Source: Chthoniobacter flavus (lineage in GTDB: Bacteria > Verrucomicrobiota > Verrucomicrobiia > Chthoniobacterales > Chthoniobacteraceae). Taken from it: a stretch of DNA of 64,000 nt. Below the pieces are notes generated by a model, which saw only the letters and a program-made list of their open reading frames with translations, had not been told where the DNA came from and did no database searches. A program made the translations under genes and the position numbers. Shown in pieces: positions 13,036 to 21,392 of this stretch (the first letter of the stretch is position 1; every line of letters starts with the position of its first letter). The stretch spans positions 48,143 through 112,142 of the forward strand of contig CAMAUX010000013.1 in the NCBI GenBank assembly GCA_945861435.1, given 5' to 3'.

Positions 13036-13635
13036 TCAGCGCAGTAGTCCCATCGCCGTCATCCGCGCGTAGGCTGAGAGTGTGTTCGCGTCCCGGATTT
13101 CGCCGGACGCAATCATCCCCTCAAACTCCCCAAGCGTGAACCCGCGCACCTCCGTGATCGCCTCACCACTGTCGTGCGCACTTCCCTGCGGACTTGGCAC
13201 CACAGGACTCATCAGCAACAGATGGCTGTGCTCGTCGGTAAATCCGGCACTCGAAAAAAAGTGCCCGAGCGAAATAATCTCGCCGCTCACACCAAGCTCG
13301 TAGCCAGTTTCCTCCCTCATCTCGCGCCGCCCAGCCCCGCAGATGACTTCCCACGAATGCTTGCCCCCCTCATCAATCTGGCCTGCTGGAAACTCCCAAA
13401 GACTCGCTTGAATCGGCACCCTCTCCTGGCGAACTAAAAGAAACCGTCCATCCTCCGTTCGTGGCACCACGACCACGGCCCCTTTTCGGTAAGCCACAGT
13501 CCACTGAAACGATTGAGAACGTACGGGCGACGTCAACTCGACCCGATGCACCTCAATGTACGGATTGGCAAACAGCACCTCCTCGCCCTGAATCCGCCAG
13601 CCTTCATCTCCGAGGATAAACCGATGGAAGGGCAT
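13036..13635 (-). CDS. NUDIX hydrolase, ADP-ribose pyrophosphatase-like
   Basis: 199 residues. The context LWEFPAGQIDEGG and the helix E-x7-REMREETGYE identify a NUDIX box of the ADP-ribose/sugar-nucleotide pyrophosphatase kind. The loop between the first glycine and the first glutamate is longer than the usual five residues (about ten, containing GGKHSW), while the metal-binding REMREE is intact. Upstream AYRKGAVVVVP and VRQERVPIQ fit the family. The start lies 9 bp after the argH stop, so it is the last gene of a fur-argH-NUDIX set. The substrate is inferred only from family resemblance. Confidence 0.88.
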   Translation of the reverse strand: MPFHRFILGDEGWRIQGEEVLFANPYIEVHRVELTSPVRSQSFQWTVAYRKGAVVVVPRTEDGRFLLVRQERVPIQASLWEFPAGQIDEGGKHSWEVICGAGRREMREETGYELGVSGEIISLGHFFSSAGFTDEHSHLLLMSPVVPSPQGSAHDSGEAITEVRGFTLGEFEGMIASGEIRDANTLSAYARMTAMGLLR

Positions 13636-13644
13636 GATACGTCC

Positions 13645-15009
13645 TCAGGAAAGCGCCGCCTTCCAGCGTGCCATCTGCGCCGACACATTCGCCGGCGAAG
13701 GTGCGCCCGTCGCTCCGCGTGCCTCCATCGACTTGTCCACATCGAACAACTCGAAAACATCCGCTCCAAACGCCGCTGAAATCCCCTGGTAATCCCCCAA
13801 CCCAAGCTCCGGCAGCTCGCAACCCCTCTCCGCACACAAACCCACCGCCTTCCCCACCGCCTCGTGGGCCAGTCGGAACGGCACTCCACGGTTCACCAGA
13901 TAATCCGCAAGGTCCGTCGCCAGCAGATTGGGATCCGCCACCGCAGCAGCGCACGCATCCGGACGCGCCGCCATCCCGCCCAGCATCGCACTGAAAACCG
14001 CCAGCGCCGCCTTCACCGTGTCCACCGAATCGAACACCGGTTCCTTATCCTCCTGCATGTCACGATTGTAGGTCATCGGCAGCCCTTTGAGCGTGGTTAG
14101 CAGCGAGACCAAATTCCCAATCACACGCCCCGTCTTGCCACGCGTCAGCTCCGCCACGTCGGGATTCTTCTTCTGCGGCATCAGCGACGAACCCGTCGTG
14201 AACGCATCGCTGATCGTGATGAACTTGAACTCGCTCGACGCCCAGAGAATCACATCCTCGCTCAACCGGGAAAGATGCACCGCCACCAGCGAAAGCCCAG
14301 CCAGCAACTCCACCGCAAAGTCGCGGTCGCTCACCGCATCCATGCTGTTCTGCGTCACTTCAGCGAACCCCAGCAAATCCGCCACCAACCGCCGATCCAG
14401 CACGATGGTGGAGCCCGCAATCGCCCCCGAACCCAGCGGACAGACGTTCATGCGCCGGCGGCAATCCTGCAGACGCTCGCGGTCTCTTTGAAACATCTCC
14501 ACGTAAGCCAGCAGATGATGCGCAAAGTACACCGGTTGCGCGCGCTGCAGATGCGTGTATCCGGGAATGATCACCTCCCCGCACCGCTCTGCCAGCCCCA
14601 ACAGCGCCCTCTGCATTTCAACGAGCCCCTCCAATAACACGTCACACTCCGCGCGCAGATAAAGCCGCAGATCCAGCGCCACTTGATCGTTCCGGCTCCT
14701 CGCCGTGTGAAGCTTGGCCCCCGCAGCCCCAATGCGCTTGGTGAGCTCTGCCTCGATATTCATGTGGATGTCCTCCAACTCCGCCTTGAATCGGAAACTC
14801 CCACCCTCAATCTCCGCACCAATCTCCTCAAGACCCACCACGATCTGCGCGCGCTCTTGCGCCGTGATCAACCCCGCCTTCTCCAGAGCAGCCGAGTGCG
14901 CTTTGGACCCCTCTATGTCATGACGCCACAGCCGCCAGTCGAAACTAATCGACTCACTATACTGCTGGAGAAGCTGCGCGGTTTGTTCCTTGAAACGACC
15001 TTTCCACAT
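13645..15009 (-). CDS. argH: Argininosuccinate lyase
   Basis: 454 residues, normal length. The fumarase/aspartase superfamily signature is present as GSSLMPQKKNPD; other marks are HTARSRNDQVALDLRL, IPGYTHLQRAQPV and PLGSGAIAGST. It splits argininosuccinate into arginine and fumarate, the last step of arginine synthesis. Gene order on the minus strand is fur, argH, NUDIX. The 118 bp between fur and argH includes a possible weak terminator, so argH may have its own promoter. Confidence 0.97.
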   Translation of the reverse strand: MWKGRFKEQTAQLLQQYSESISFDWRLWRHDIEGSKAHSAALEKAGLITAQERAQIVVGLEEIGAEIEGGSFRFKAELEDIHMNIEAELTKRIGAAGAKLHTARSRNDQVALDLRLYLRAECDVLLEGLVEMQRALLGLAERCGEVIIPGYTHLQRAQPVYFAHHLLAYVEMFQRDRERLQDCRRRMNVCPLGSGAIAGSTIVLDRRLVADLLGFAEVTQNSMDAVSDRDFAVELLAGLSLVAVHLSRLSEDVILWASSEFKFITISDAFTTGSSLMPQKKNPDVAELTRGKTGRVIGNLVSLLTTLKGLPMTYNRDMQEDKEPVFDSVDTVKAALAVFSAMLGGMAARPDACAAAVADPNLLATDLADYLVNRGVPFRLAHEAVGKAVGLCAERGCELPELGLGDYQGISAAFGADVFELFDVDKSMEARGATGAPSPANVSAQMARWKAALS

Positions 15010-15044
15010 ATTGAGCGAAGTCTGCGGTTGATGATTGTTGAATT

Positions 15045-15082
15045 AAAAAAGGAGCCACGCGCAACCAACCCATACCGCGCGT
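15045..15082 (-). terminator. Possible weak terminator after fur
   Basis: On the minus strand a 6-bp stem (ACGCGC/GCGCGT) with a 14-base loop is followed, seven bases later, by six T residues. The stem is short and the T run is displaced, so function is doubtful. Confidence 0.3.
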
Positions 15083-15127
15083 CACCCCCCCCCCATGGTC
15101 ACGCCATCGCCATGGTCGTGTCGCGAT

Positions 15128-15601
15128 TCACGCCGTTCCTGCCGCCGCATTTCGCCGACAGGACCCCGTCTGCTTGAACTCGTCGCAACTAGCCTCGATC
15201 CGAATGATCTTCTTGTCGGCCGTGAACCCCAACCGCTTGCTGATGCAGGTCTCCAAGGTGTCGATGTGCAGGTCCTCAAACTCCACGATCCGGTTGCAGT
15301 CTGAACAAATCAGATGGTTGTGGTTGGGATGATCCAGATAGTTCGGATCGTAAAACTTAAAGTCCCTCCCAAAATCCATCTCCTTCAACACCCCGCACTC
15401 CACCAAAAGCGGTAGCGTCCGATAAACCGTCGACCGCGAAACCGACTCATCAATCTTGCGCGCCATCAACAGCAGATCCTCCGCCGTATAGTGCTCCGTC
15501 GTACTAAAGGCCGCCTCGATAATGGCATCGCGCTGGCTCGTCTTGCGGAGCCCCTTTTTCGCCAGAAATTCGTAAATACGGTCGCGGACGCCGGAGTCCA
15601 T
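15128..15601 (-). CDS. Fur family metal-responsive transcriptional regulator
   Basis: 157 residues from MDSGVRDRIYEFLAKKG. The winged helix is seen in LRKTSQRDAIIEAAF and SRSTVYRTLPLLVECGVL. The dimer/metal domain has HPNHNHLICSDCNRIVEFED; CxxC is present here, and the second C-terminal cysteine pair is only partly kept (SCDEF, GSCRR). Whether it senses iron, zinc or peroxide cannot be decided. An upstream in-frame start at 15688 is rejected because a near-consensus promoter sits between it and this ATG. argH follows downstream. Confidence 0.92.
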   Translation of the reverse strand: MDSGVRDRIYEFLAKKGLRKTSQRDAIIEAAFSTTEHYTAEDLLLMARKIDESVSRSTVYRTLPLLVECGVLKEMDFGRDFKFYDPNYLDHPNHNHLICSDCNRIVEFEDLHIDTLETCISKRLGFTADKKIIRIEASCDEFKQTGSCRRNAAAGTA

Positions 15602-15607
15602 TTGCCG

Positions 15608-15635
15608 ATTATAGTTTGGAGTCAGGTCCTGACAA
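15608..15635 (-). promoter_or_regulatory. Sigma-70-type promoter of fur, probably leaderless
   Basis: Minus strand: TTGTCA (15630-15635), 16-bp spacer, perfect TATAAT (15608-15613). A transcription start about 7 bases downstream falls at or next to the A of the fur ATG at 15601, which would give a leaderless mRNA. No Shine-Dalgarno precedes this ATG. Confidence 0.7.
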
Positions 15636-15726
15636 GCGGCTTGTCGCTCAACAGCCAGCGACAACCGCTCCCGGCAATGGCGCCACACAGCACAACGGCA
15701 TCACCACCGCGAGGGCCCCTCCCTCA

Positions 15727-16122
15727 TCACGCGCTGCTACCCTCGATCAGCTTCTGCAGCAACGGCCGATGACAATGCTGCTCCGACTCCCCGCAGTGAC
15801 AGAGCAACGTGACGTTCTGCCTCTCTCCGAGCTCTCTCAAAAGACGCAGCGTAAATTTCTGCCCCCGATTCTTCACCGTGCTGTTGCGCTCATCCACATC
15901 GCCATCAGTGAAAATCTCCTCACGGTATCGGCGGATAAATTCGCTCCAACCAAGGTCCCCACTCTGGAGCCGTTCCAACAACTCTTCGCTCGGGCCCAAG
16001 CTCGCCATCCAAAGGTCATAACGCCCCTTGTCCACTCCACGCCCGCGAAAGCGTGCCACAAGGATTCGCAACCCATCCTTCTCCGGTTCCACCGGACTGG
16101 AAACTGACTTCAAAGCGATCAA
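15727..16122 (-). CDS. DUF488 family protein
   Basis: 131 residues beginning at a TTG codon (MIALKSVSSPVEPEKDGLR). The start fits the family, whose N-terminus reads roughly 'IK.VY.PP...DG.RVLV.R.WPRG'. Diagnostic features are LRILVARFRGRGVDKGRYDLWMASLGPS and the C-terminal cysteine-rich signature VTLLCHCGESEQHCHR. DUF488 proteins are small and cytoplasmic with unproven function; the C-H-C-C cluster suggests metal or nucleic-acid handling. It precedes fur on the same strand by 125 bp, but fur has its own promoter. Confidence 0.85.
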   Translation of the reverse strand: MIALKSVSSPVEPEKDGLRILVARFRGRGVDKGRYDLWMASLGPSEELLERLQSGDLGWSEFIRRYREEIFTDGDVDERNSTVKNRGQKFTLRLLRELGERQNVTLLCHCGESEQHCHRPLLQKLIEGSSA

Positions 16123-16324
16123 GCGGAAGCCCTCCCATCGATCATCAGCACTTTCTTCACCAAGAATTCAGAGGGCGGATTTTTCATCCCCACCTCAACC
16201 ACCGTTTCCGCACCACCGCAACCGGCAACCTTCCCAAAATCGCGTCCCTTGCAGACGCGCGACTCCTGCCGAGATTGCCCTCGCCCGAGTTGGAAGGGCT
16301 CGATAAACCATCGTTCTCGCCCCT

Positions 16325-17887
16325 ATGAGCATGCCAACCCCCATCGTCTCCCGACTCGTACCGTCCACCCTCGGTTTCCTCCTCCTTCTTGGAGCGCACG
16401 CATGCGCCGACATCAAGCTGCCATCCATCTTGGGCGACCACATGGTACTCCAACAGCAGACGGACGCAGCGCTGTGGGGCTGGGCCGACCCGGGTGAAAG
16501 CGTCGAAGCCTCATTCCTAGGAACCAGTGCCTCCGCTGTGGCGGGTCCCGATGGTCGCTGGAGCCTGAATCTCTCCACCCCAAAGGCCGGAGCCAACGGC
16601 GATCTTAAGCTGCGAGGCAAGAACACGATTACCCTCAAGGACGTGCTCGTCGGCGAAGTCTGGCTGGCCTCCGGCCAAAGCAACATGGAGTGGCCGCTCG
16701 CAAAGGCAGCCAACGCATTACAGGAAATCGCCACCGCCAAGCTCCCACAAATCCGCCTGTTCACTGTCCGCCGCTCTGCGCACGAAGAGCCCCAGCAAGA
16801 CTGCGAGGGACACTGGGAGGTCTGCTCTCCCGAAAGCGTCGTGAACTTCTCAGCTGTCGCTTACTTCTTCGGACGCGCCCTTCACAACGATCTCGGGTTC
16901 CCCGTCGGCCTCGTCCATAGCTCTTGGGGTGGCACACCCGCAGAGTTCTGGACTCCCAAGGAAGTCCTGGACGCCATTCCCGAGTTCAGACACCTCTCCG
17001 AGAACTGGGAAAAAACCAAGGCGAACTATCCCAAAGCCAAGGCTGAGTTTGAAGAGAAGCTCAACCTCTGGCGCGCTGCATCCGCCAAGGCCAAAACCGA
17101 CGGCACACCCGCCCCTCAACCACCACGCCCACCCAACGGCGGAGATGCAACAGGTTCACCGTCCTCTCTGTACAACGGCATGATCGCCCCCCTCACGTCC
17201 TTCAGCATCCAAGGGGTGATCTGGTACCAAGGCGAAGCCAACGCCGGCCGTGCCCGCGAGTACCACACCCTCTTCCCAACGTTGATCGCTTCATGGCGAC
17301 GCGAATGGGAAGCAGAACTCCCCTTCCTCTTCGTCCAACTCGCCAACTTCAACGCGCGCCGACTGCCCCCCTCCATCGATCCGGAGGAGAGCCACTGGGC
17401 CGAACTGCGCGAAGCCCAATTGCGCACGCTCGAAGTCCCGCGCACCGGCATGGCTGTGACCATCGACATCGGCGAGGGCGACAACATCCACCCCAAGAAT
17501 AAACAGGAAGTCGGCCGCCGCCTCGCACTCGTCGCCAAGGCCTCCGTCTACTTCGTCGACACCGCCTACTGCGGCCCCGTGCTCAACACCTTCCAACTCG
17601 AAGCCCCAAAAGTCCGTCTCAGCTTCCGCAACTCCGATGCGCTCAAGGCCTCCGACGGCGGCAATATCAAGGGCTTCGCCGTAGCCGGCGAGGACCGTGT
17701 CTTTCACTGGGCTGAAGCCGAAGTCCAGGACAGCCATGTCATCGTCTCAAGCCCCCGGGTTCCCCATCCAGTCGCCGTCCGCTACGGCTGGGCCGACAAT
17801 CCTTCCTGCAACCTCACCAACGCCAGCGCACTGCCCGCATCCCCCTTTCGCACCGACGACTGGCCGCAGCCCACGCCCGCGAAGTAA
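16325..17887 (+). CDS. Secreted sialate O-acetylesterase (SGNH hydrolase)
   Basis: 520 residues with a signal peptide (VPSTLGFLLLLGAHACA). SGNH/GDSL block I is present as LASGQSNMEWPL (catalytic serine) and a late block has DNIHPKNKQEVGRRLA (Asp/His in D-x-x-H). The beginning, KLPSILGDHMVLQQ, is strongly typical of 9-O-acetylesterases of this family. It would deacetylate sialic acid or other acetylated sugars outside the cytoplasm. A second ATG two codons in (16331) is possible. The FIST gene follows 12 bp after the stop, suggesting an operon with it and dsbD. Confidence 0.92.
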   Translation: MSMPTPIVSRLVPSTLGFLLLLGAHACADIKLPSILGDHMVLQQQTDAALWGWADPGESVEASFLGTSASAVAGPDGRWSLNLSTPKAGANGDLKLRGKNTITLKDVLVGEVWLASGQSNMEWPLAKAANALQEIATAKLPQIRLFTVRRSAHEEPQQDCEGHWEVCSPESVVNFSAVAYFFGRALHNDLGFPVGLVHSSWGGTPAEFWTPKEVLDAIPEFRHLSENWEKTKANYPKAKAEFEEKLNLWRAASAKAKTDGTPAPQPPRPPNGGDATGSPSSLYNGMIAPLTSFSIQGVIWYQGEANAGRAREYHTLFPTLIASWRREWEAELPFLFVQLANFNARRLPPSIDPEESHWAELREAQLRTLEVPRTGMAVTIDIGEGDNIHPKNKQEVGRRLALVAKASVYFVDTAYCGPVLNTFQLEAPKVRLSFRNSDALKASDGGNIKGFAVAGEDRVFHWAEAEVQDSHVIVSSPRVPHPVAVRYGWADNPSCNLTNASALPASPFRTDDWPQPTPAK

Positions 17888-17899
17888 CCGCAACACCCC

Positions 17900-19069
17900 A
17901 TGGCCAACTCTGCCGCATCAAACCTCACTCTCGCACCTTTCAGCGAAAAGGATGTCACCGACGCGGCCCGCAAGGCCCTCCACGCCGTAGGCGGCCGCGT
18001 AAGCTGCGCATTCGTTTTCGCATCCGCCGACTACCGCCCCCACCTGCCGGACTTTCTCGACATCCTCCAGGTCCACGGACACGTGCCCCTGCTGGTGGGA
18101 TGCAGCGCCTCCACGCTCGTGGGCCGCAGCCTCGAGGCTGAGGCGCAGAGTGGCTTTTCCCTGCTCCTCCTCCACCTGCCTGAAAGCACCCTCCACTGCC
18201 ACACCCTCAGTGCAGACCATGTCGCTCAGGGCAAAACAGATCCCCATGTCTGGCAACGTCTCACCGGCGTTTCCCCGGATGAAGTCGACGCATGGATCAT
18301 GCTCGCCGACCCAATCACTTTTCCCGTCGAAGACTGCCTCGCCTCATGGAACCGCGCCTATCCCGGAATCCCCACCATCGGCGGCGCCGCCAGCGGGGGC
18401 AGCAACGCACGCGATATCTTTCTCCTGCGTGACGACCAAGCGGTGGAAGGCGCTGTGGTCCTAGGATTCAAGGGCGGTGTCCGCATCCAAACCATCGTCA
18501 GCCAAGGATGCCGCCCTATCGGAGAACCCCTCCCCATCACCGGTGCGGACCGGCACTTCGTGCTCTCGCTCGGCTCACGCCCAGCCTACGAAGTCCTCCA
18601 AGAAACCTTCAACGCGCTCCCCGCAGCCGACAAGGCTCTCGCACGCGGCAACCTTCTCGCCGGCCTCGCCATGTCCGAGTACGTCGATGAATTCAAGACC
18701 GGCGACTTTCTCGTCCGCGGCCTCCTAGGCGGCGATCCGGAACACGGCGCCATCGCCATCGCCGCCCATCCCCGCATCGGCCAGACTCTCCAGTTCCAAC
18801 TGCGCGACCACAAAAGTGCAGACGCCGAATTGCGCCATCTTGCCCAAGAGAAGGCTGCCGCCGGACTCCAACCCCTTGCCTCGCTCCTCTTCGCGTGCAA
18901 CGGCCGCGGCACCGATCTCTTTGGCAGCCCAAGCCACGACGCCGAACTTCTCCAAAGCCTCCTCGGCTCGCATCCCGGTGCCGGCCTCTTCTGCAACGGC
19001 GAAATCGGCCCAGTAGGCGAAAAAACCTTCGTCCACGGCTACACAGCTTCCGTCGCACTGTTTGCCTGA
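17900..19069 (+). CDS. FIST domain signal-transduction protein
   Basis: 389 residues, no signal peptide or membrane segment. The FIST N domain begins with FVFASADYRPHLPDFLDIL and LVGCSASTLVGR, where 'GCS' is characteristic. The FIST C part contains GNLLAGLAMSEYVDEF, FLVRGLLGGD, and the family-typical close LLFACNGRGTDLFG with GAGLFCNGEIGPVGEKTFVHGYTASVALF. FIST domains are thought to bind small ligands such as amino acids and are usually linked to signalling partners; none is adjacent here. The 3' end lies close to the dsbD start (ATG at 19119, 49 bp downstream). Confidence 0.9.
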   Translation: MANSAASNLTLAPFSEKDVTDAARKALHAVGGRVSCAFVFASADYRPHLPDFLDILQVHGHVPLLVGCSASTLVGRSLEAEAQSGFSLLLLHLPESTLHCHTLSADHVAQGKTDPHVWQRLTGVSPDEVDAWIMLADPITFPVEDCLASWNRAYPGIPTIGGAASGGSNARDIFLLRDDQAVEGAVVLGFKGGVRIQTIVSQGCRPIGEPLPITGADRHFVLSLGSRPAYEVLQETFNALPAADKALARGNLLAGLAMSEYVDEFKTGDFLVRGLLGGDPEHGAIAIAAHPRIGQTLQFQLRDHKSADAELRHLAQEKAAAGLQPLASLLFACNGRGTDLFGSPSHDAELLQSLLGSHPGAGLFCNGEIGPVGEKTFVHGYTASVALFA

Positions 19070-19118
19070 TCCCCAAACCTCGCCGATCTTCCCCCCGATC
19101 TCCTCCGCTGCATCCGCT

Positions 19119-21248
19119 ATGAAAGCCGTTCGCCTCCTGAAGCTGCTCGTCTGCTCGCTGTTCGCTCTCACCAGCACGCTCCACGCGCAATTCGACGACA
19201 TGGTGCTCGCCAAGCCCAGCCTCCACCTCGAGAGCGCCAGCATCGAACCCGGCAAGCCGTTCACGATCGGTGTGCGCCTGCTCATTGAACCCGGCTGGCA
19301 CACCTACTGGCAGTTCGGCGGCGACTCAGGCCTGCCCATCGGCGTCGAATGGGAGCTGCCTCAAGGCTTCCATGCCGGCCCAATCCAATGGCCCCTGCCC
19401 ACCGCCTATCCCGCCGAGGGAGACCAACTCACCTACGTCTACAACTCCGAGGTCCTCCTCCTCGTCCAAATCACCGCACCCACCCCGCTCCCACCCAACC
19501 CCCAAAAGCTCAAGGCCAAGCTCAACTGGCTCACCTGCAAGGAAACCTGCATCCCGGGCAAGGGCGAAGCCGTCATTTCCACGGACGCCACACCCGAACC
19601 CGACCTCATCGCCAAGTGGCGCGCACAACTCCCCAAAACCACACCACCTCCGTTCGGTGCCAACTGGGACATCACGGCAAAACAAATCAAGGTCACCCTC
19701 ACCGACATCGCTGCAGACGTGAAGGTGGAGTTCTTCCCCATTCCTCCGGAAGCTTCCATCGAAGTAGGCCACCCTCTTTTTGCCCCCTCATCCGCCGACG
19801 GTCGGCGCACGGTCACCGCCAAAATCGAGAGCGCCACCCCACCCAACGCGGGCCCATGGCGCGCGCTGGTCACCATCCAGAAACCCGGCTCCAACTCGCG
19901 CGAAGGCTGGGAGATCAGCTCCGCAACGCAGACTGCACAACCCGCCGCACCCGCCCCCACCACGGCTGCAATCCCTCAAGGCGTCACCCCCAGTTCCCCT
20001 CCTGCGCCGGCCCGCGGGCTTGCAGGCGTCCTCTGGGCCGCGTTCCTCGGGGGCATCATCCTGAACCTTATGCCCTGCGTGCTGCCCGTCATCGCCCTGA
20101 AAATCTTTGGGTTCGTGCAGCAGGCGGGCGAGGCACCCGAACGCGTCTTCCGTCTGGGATTGGCGTTTGTCGCCGGCGTGTTCGCCTTCTTCCTCGGCCT
20201 CGCCGCACTGGTCGTCACATTCCAGTCCGCAGGCAACGGACTCACCTGGGGCTTCCAGTTCCAGAATCCCATCATCCTCGTCATCCTCACGGCGCTGGTG
20301 CTCCTCTTCGCCCAATCCATGTTCGGAGTCTTCGAGATCACACTCGGGAGCGATGCATCCACCAAACTCGATGAACTCTCGCGCAAGGACGGCTACGCGG
20401 GCGCCTTCGCCCACGGACTGTTCACCACACTTCTTGGCACCTCCTGCACCGCCCCGCTGCTCGGCCCCGTCCTCGGCTTCGCTTTCGCACAAAAACCGGC
20501 CATCGTTTTCACCGTGTTCACCGCCATCGCAGCGGGAATGAGCCTCCCCTATTTCCTCCTCACATGGAAACCCGCATGGATGCGCTTTCTCCCAAAGCCC
20601 GGCGCATGGATGGAACGCCTTAAACACTTCCTTGGCTTCATCCTGCTCGGCGTGGTGGTGTGGCTCCTCGGTGTCTTCGGCTACACCCACGGCGTCGAAG
20701 GAATGACCGGCCTCGCCGCGTTCCTTCTCCTGCTCGCACTCGCCGCATGGATCTACGGCACTCTCCCAAAACCCCTCTCCTACATCCTCGCCGCACTCGC
20801 TCTGGCTGCCGGATGGACCTTCTTCCTCAAGGACGCACTCAATTCCGACGCGCCGGATTCCCCGGCACTGACCGCCACCCAAAAGGAGGCGATCCCGTGG
20901 GAGCCCTACACCGCCGAAGCCGTTGAGGCCGCGCTCTCAAAGGGCGACCCCGTCTTCATCGACTTCACCGCCAAGTGGTGCGCCAACTGCATCTATAACG
21001 AGAAGACCATCCTCGAAACACAGGACATCCGCGACGCCCTGCGCGAACGCAAGGTGCGCACGTTCAAGGCCGACTGGACCAAGCGCGACAAGGCCATCAC
21101 CGACGCCATTGGAAAACTGGGCCGCGTCGGCGTCCCGGTCTACGCCCTCTACCCAGGCCGCGGGGTCCGCGAACCGGTGGTCCTTCCTGAAATCCTCACC
21201 AAAGGACTGCTCCTGGAGGAACTCTCCAAGGTCCACGCCCAACCGTGA
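19119..21248 (+). CDS. dsbD: Thiol:disulfide interchange protein DsbD
   Basis: 709 residues from MKAVRLLKLLVCSLFALTST, a signal peptide; an in-frame ATG 19 codons upstream lies in the FIST 3' end. Three modules are visible. The periplasmic N-terminal domain has the cysteine pair LTCKETCIPGKGEA. The polytopic core (about residues 310-575) has cysteines in MPCVLPVIALKIFGF and GTSCTAPLLGPVLGF. The C-terminal thioredoxin domain has WCANCIYNEKTIL. All six redox cysteines of DsbD appear present, so it should carry electrons from thioredoxin across the inner membrane to the periplasm, where many cytochrome-like CxxCH proteins of this window would need reduced thiols. Confidence 0.94.
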   Translation: MKAVRLLKLLVCSLFALTSTLHAQFDDMVLAKPSLHLESASIEPGKPFTIGVRLLIEPGWHTYWQFGGDSGLPIGVEWELPQGFHAGPIQWPLPTAYPAEGDQLTYVYNSEVLLLVQITAPTPLPPNPQKLKAKLNWLTCKETCIPGKGEAVISTDATPEPDLIAKWRAQLPKTTPPPFGANWDITAKQIKVTLTDIAADVKVEFFPIPPEASIEVGHPLFAPSSADGRRTVTAKIESATPPNAGPWRALVTIQKPGSNSREGWEISSATQTAQPAAPAPTTAAIPQGVTPSSPPAPARGLAGVLWAAFLGGIILNLMPCVLPVIALKIFGFVQQAGEAPERVFRLGLAFVAGVFAFFLGLAALVVTFQSAGNGLTWGFQFQNPIILVILTALVLLFAQSMFGVFEITLGSDASTKLDELSRKDGYAGAFAHGLFTTLLGTSCTAPLLGPVLGFAFAQKPAIVFTVFTAIAAGMSLPYFLLTWKPAWMRFLPKPGAWMERLKHFLGFILLGVVVWLLGVFGYTHGVEGMTGLAAFLLLLALAAWIYGTLPKPLSYILAALALAAGWTFFLKDALNSDAPDSPALTATQKEAIPWEPYTAEAVEAALSKGDPVFIDFTAKWCANCIYNEKTILETQDIRDALRERKVRTFKADWTKRDKAITDAIGKLGRVGVPVYALYPGRGVREPVVLPEILTKGLLLEELSKVHAQP

Positions 21249-21323
21249 TCGCGTGCGCCGCCGCCGCCATCATCCGGGACCGGCGCTCCGCGAGTCAGGG
21301 ACAAGGGACATCCCAGTCCACTC

Positions 21324-21352
21324 GCCTCCACAGGCACCGGCAGGAGGCTTTT
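21324..21352 (+). terminator. Possible terminator downstream of dsbD
   Basis: GCCTCC and GGAGGC form a 6-bp stem around a 13-base loop that is itself GC-rich, followed directly by TTTT. It lies in the 144-bp gap between the convergent dsbD and helicase genes. Stem and T run are short, so moderate doubt remains. Confidence 0.4.
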
Positions 21353-21392
21353 AGGCCAACAGCCCGCACCGCCAAGGTTCCTAGGCACCTCG

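Noticed and set aside
21249..21392. Possible dispersed repeat (GGGACCGGCGCTCC region) in the dsbD-helicase gap
   Set aside because: It resembles GC-rich intergenic repeats seen in this phylum, but no second copy is in the window.
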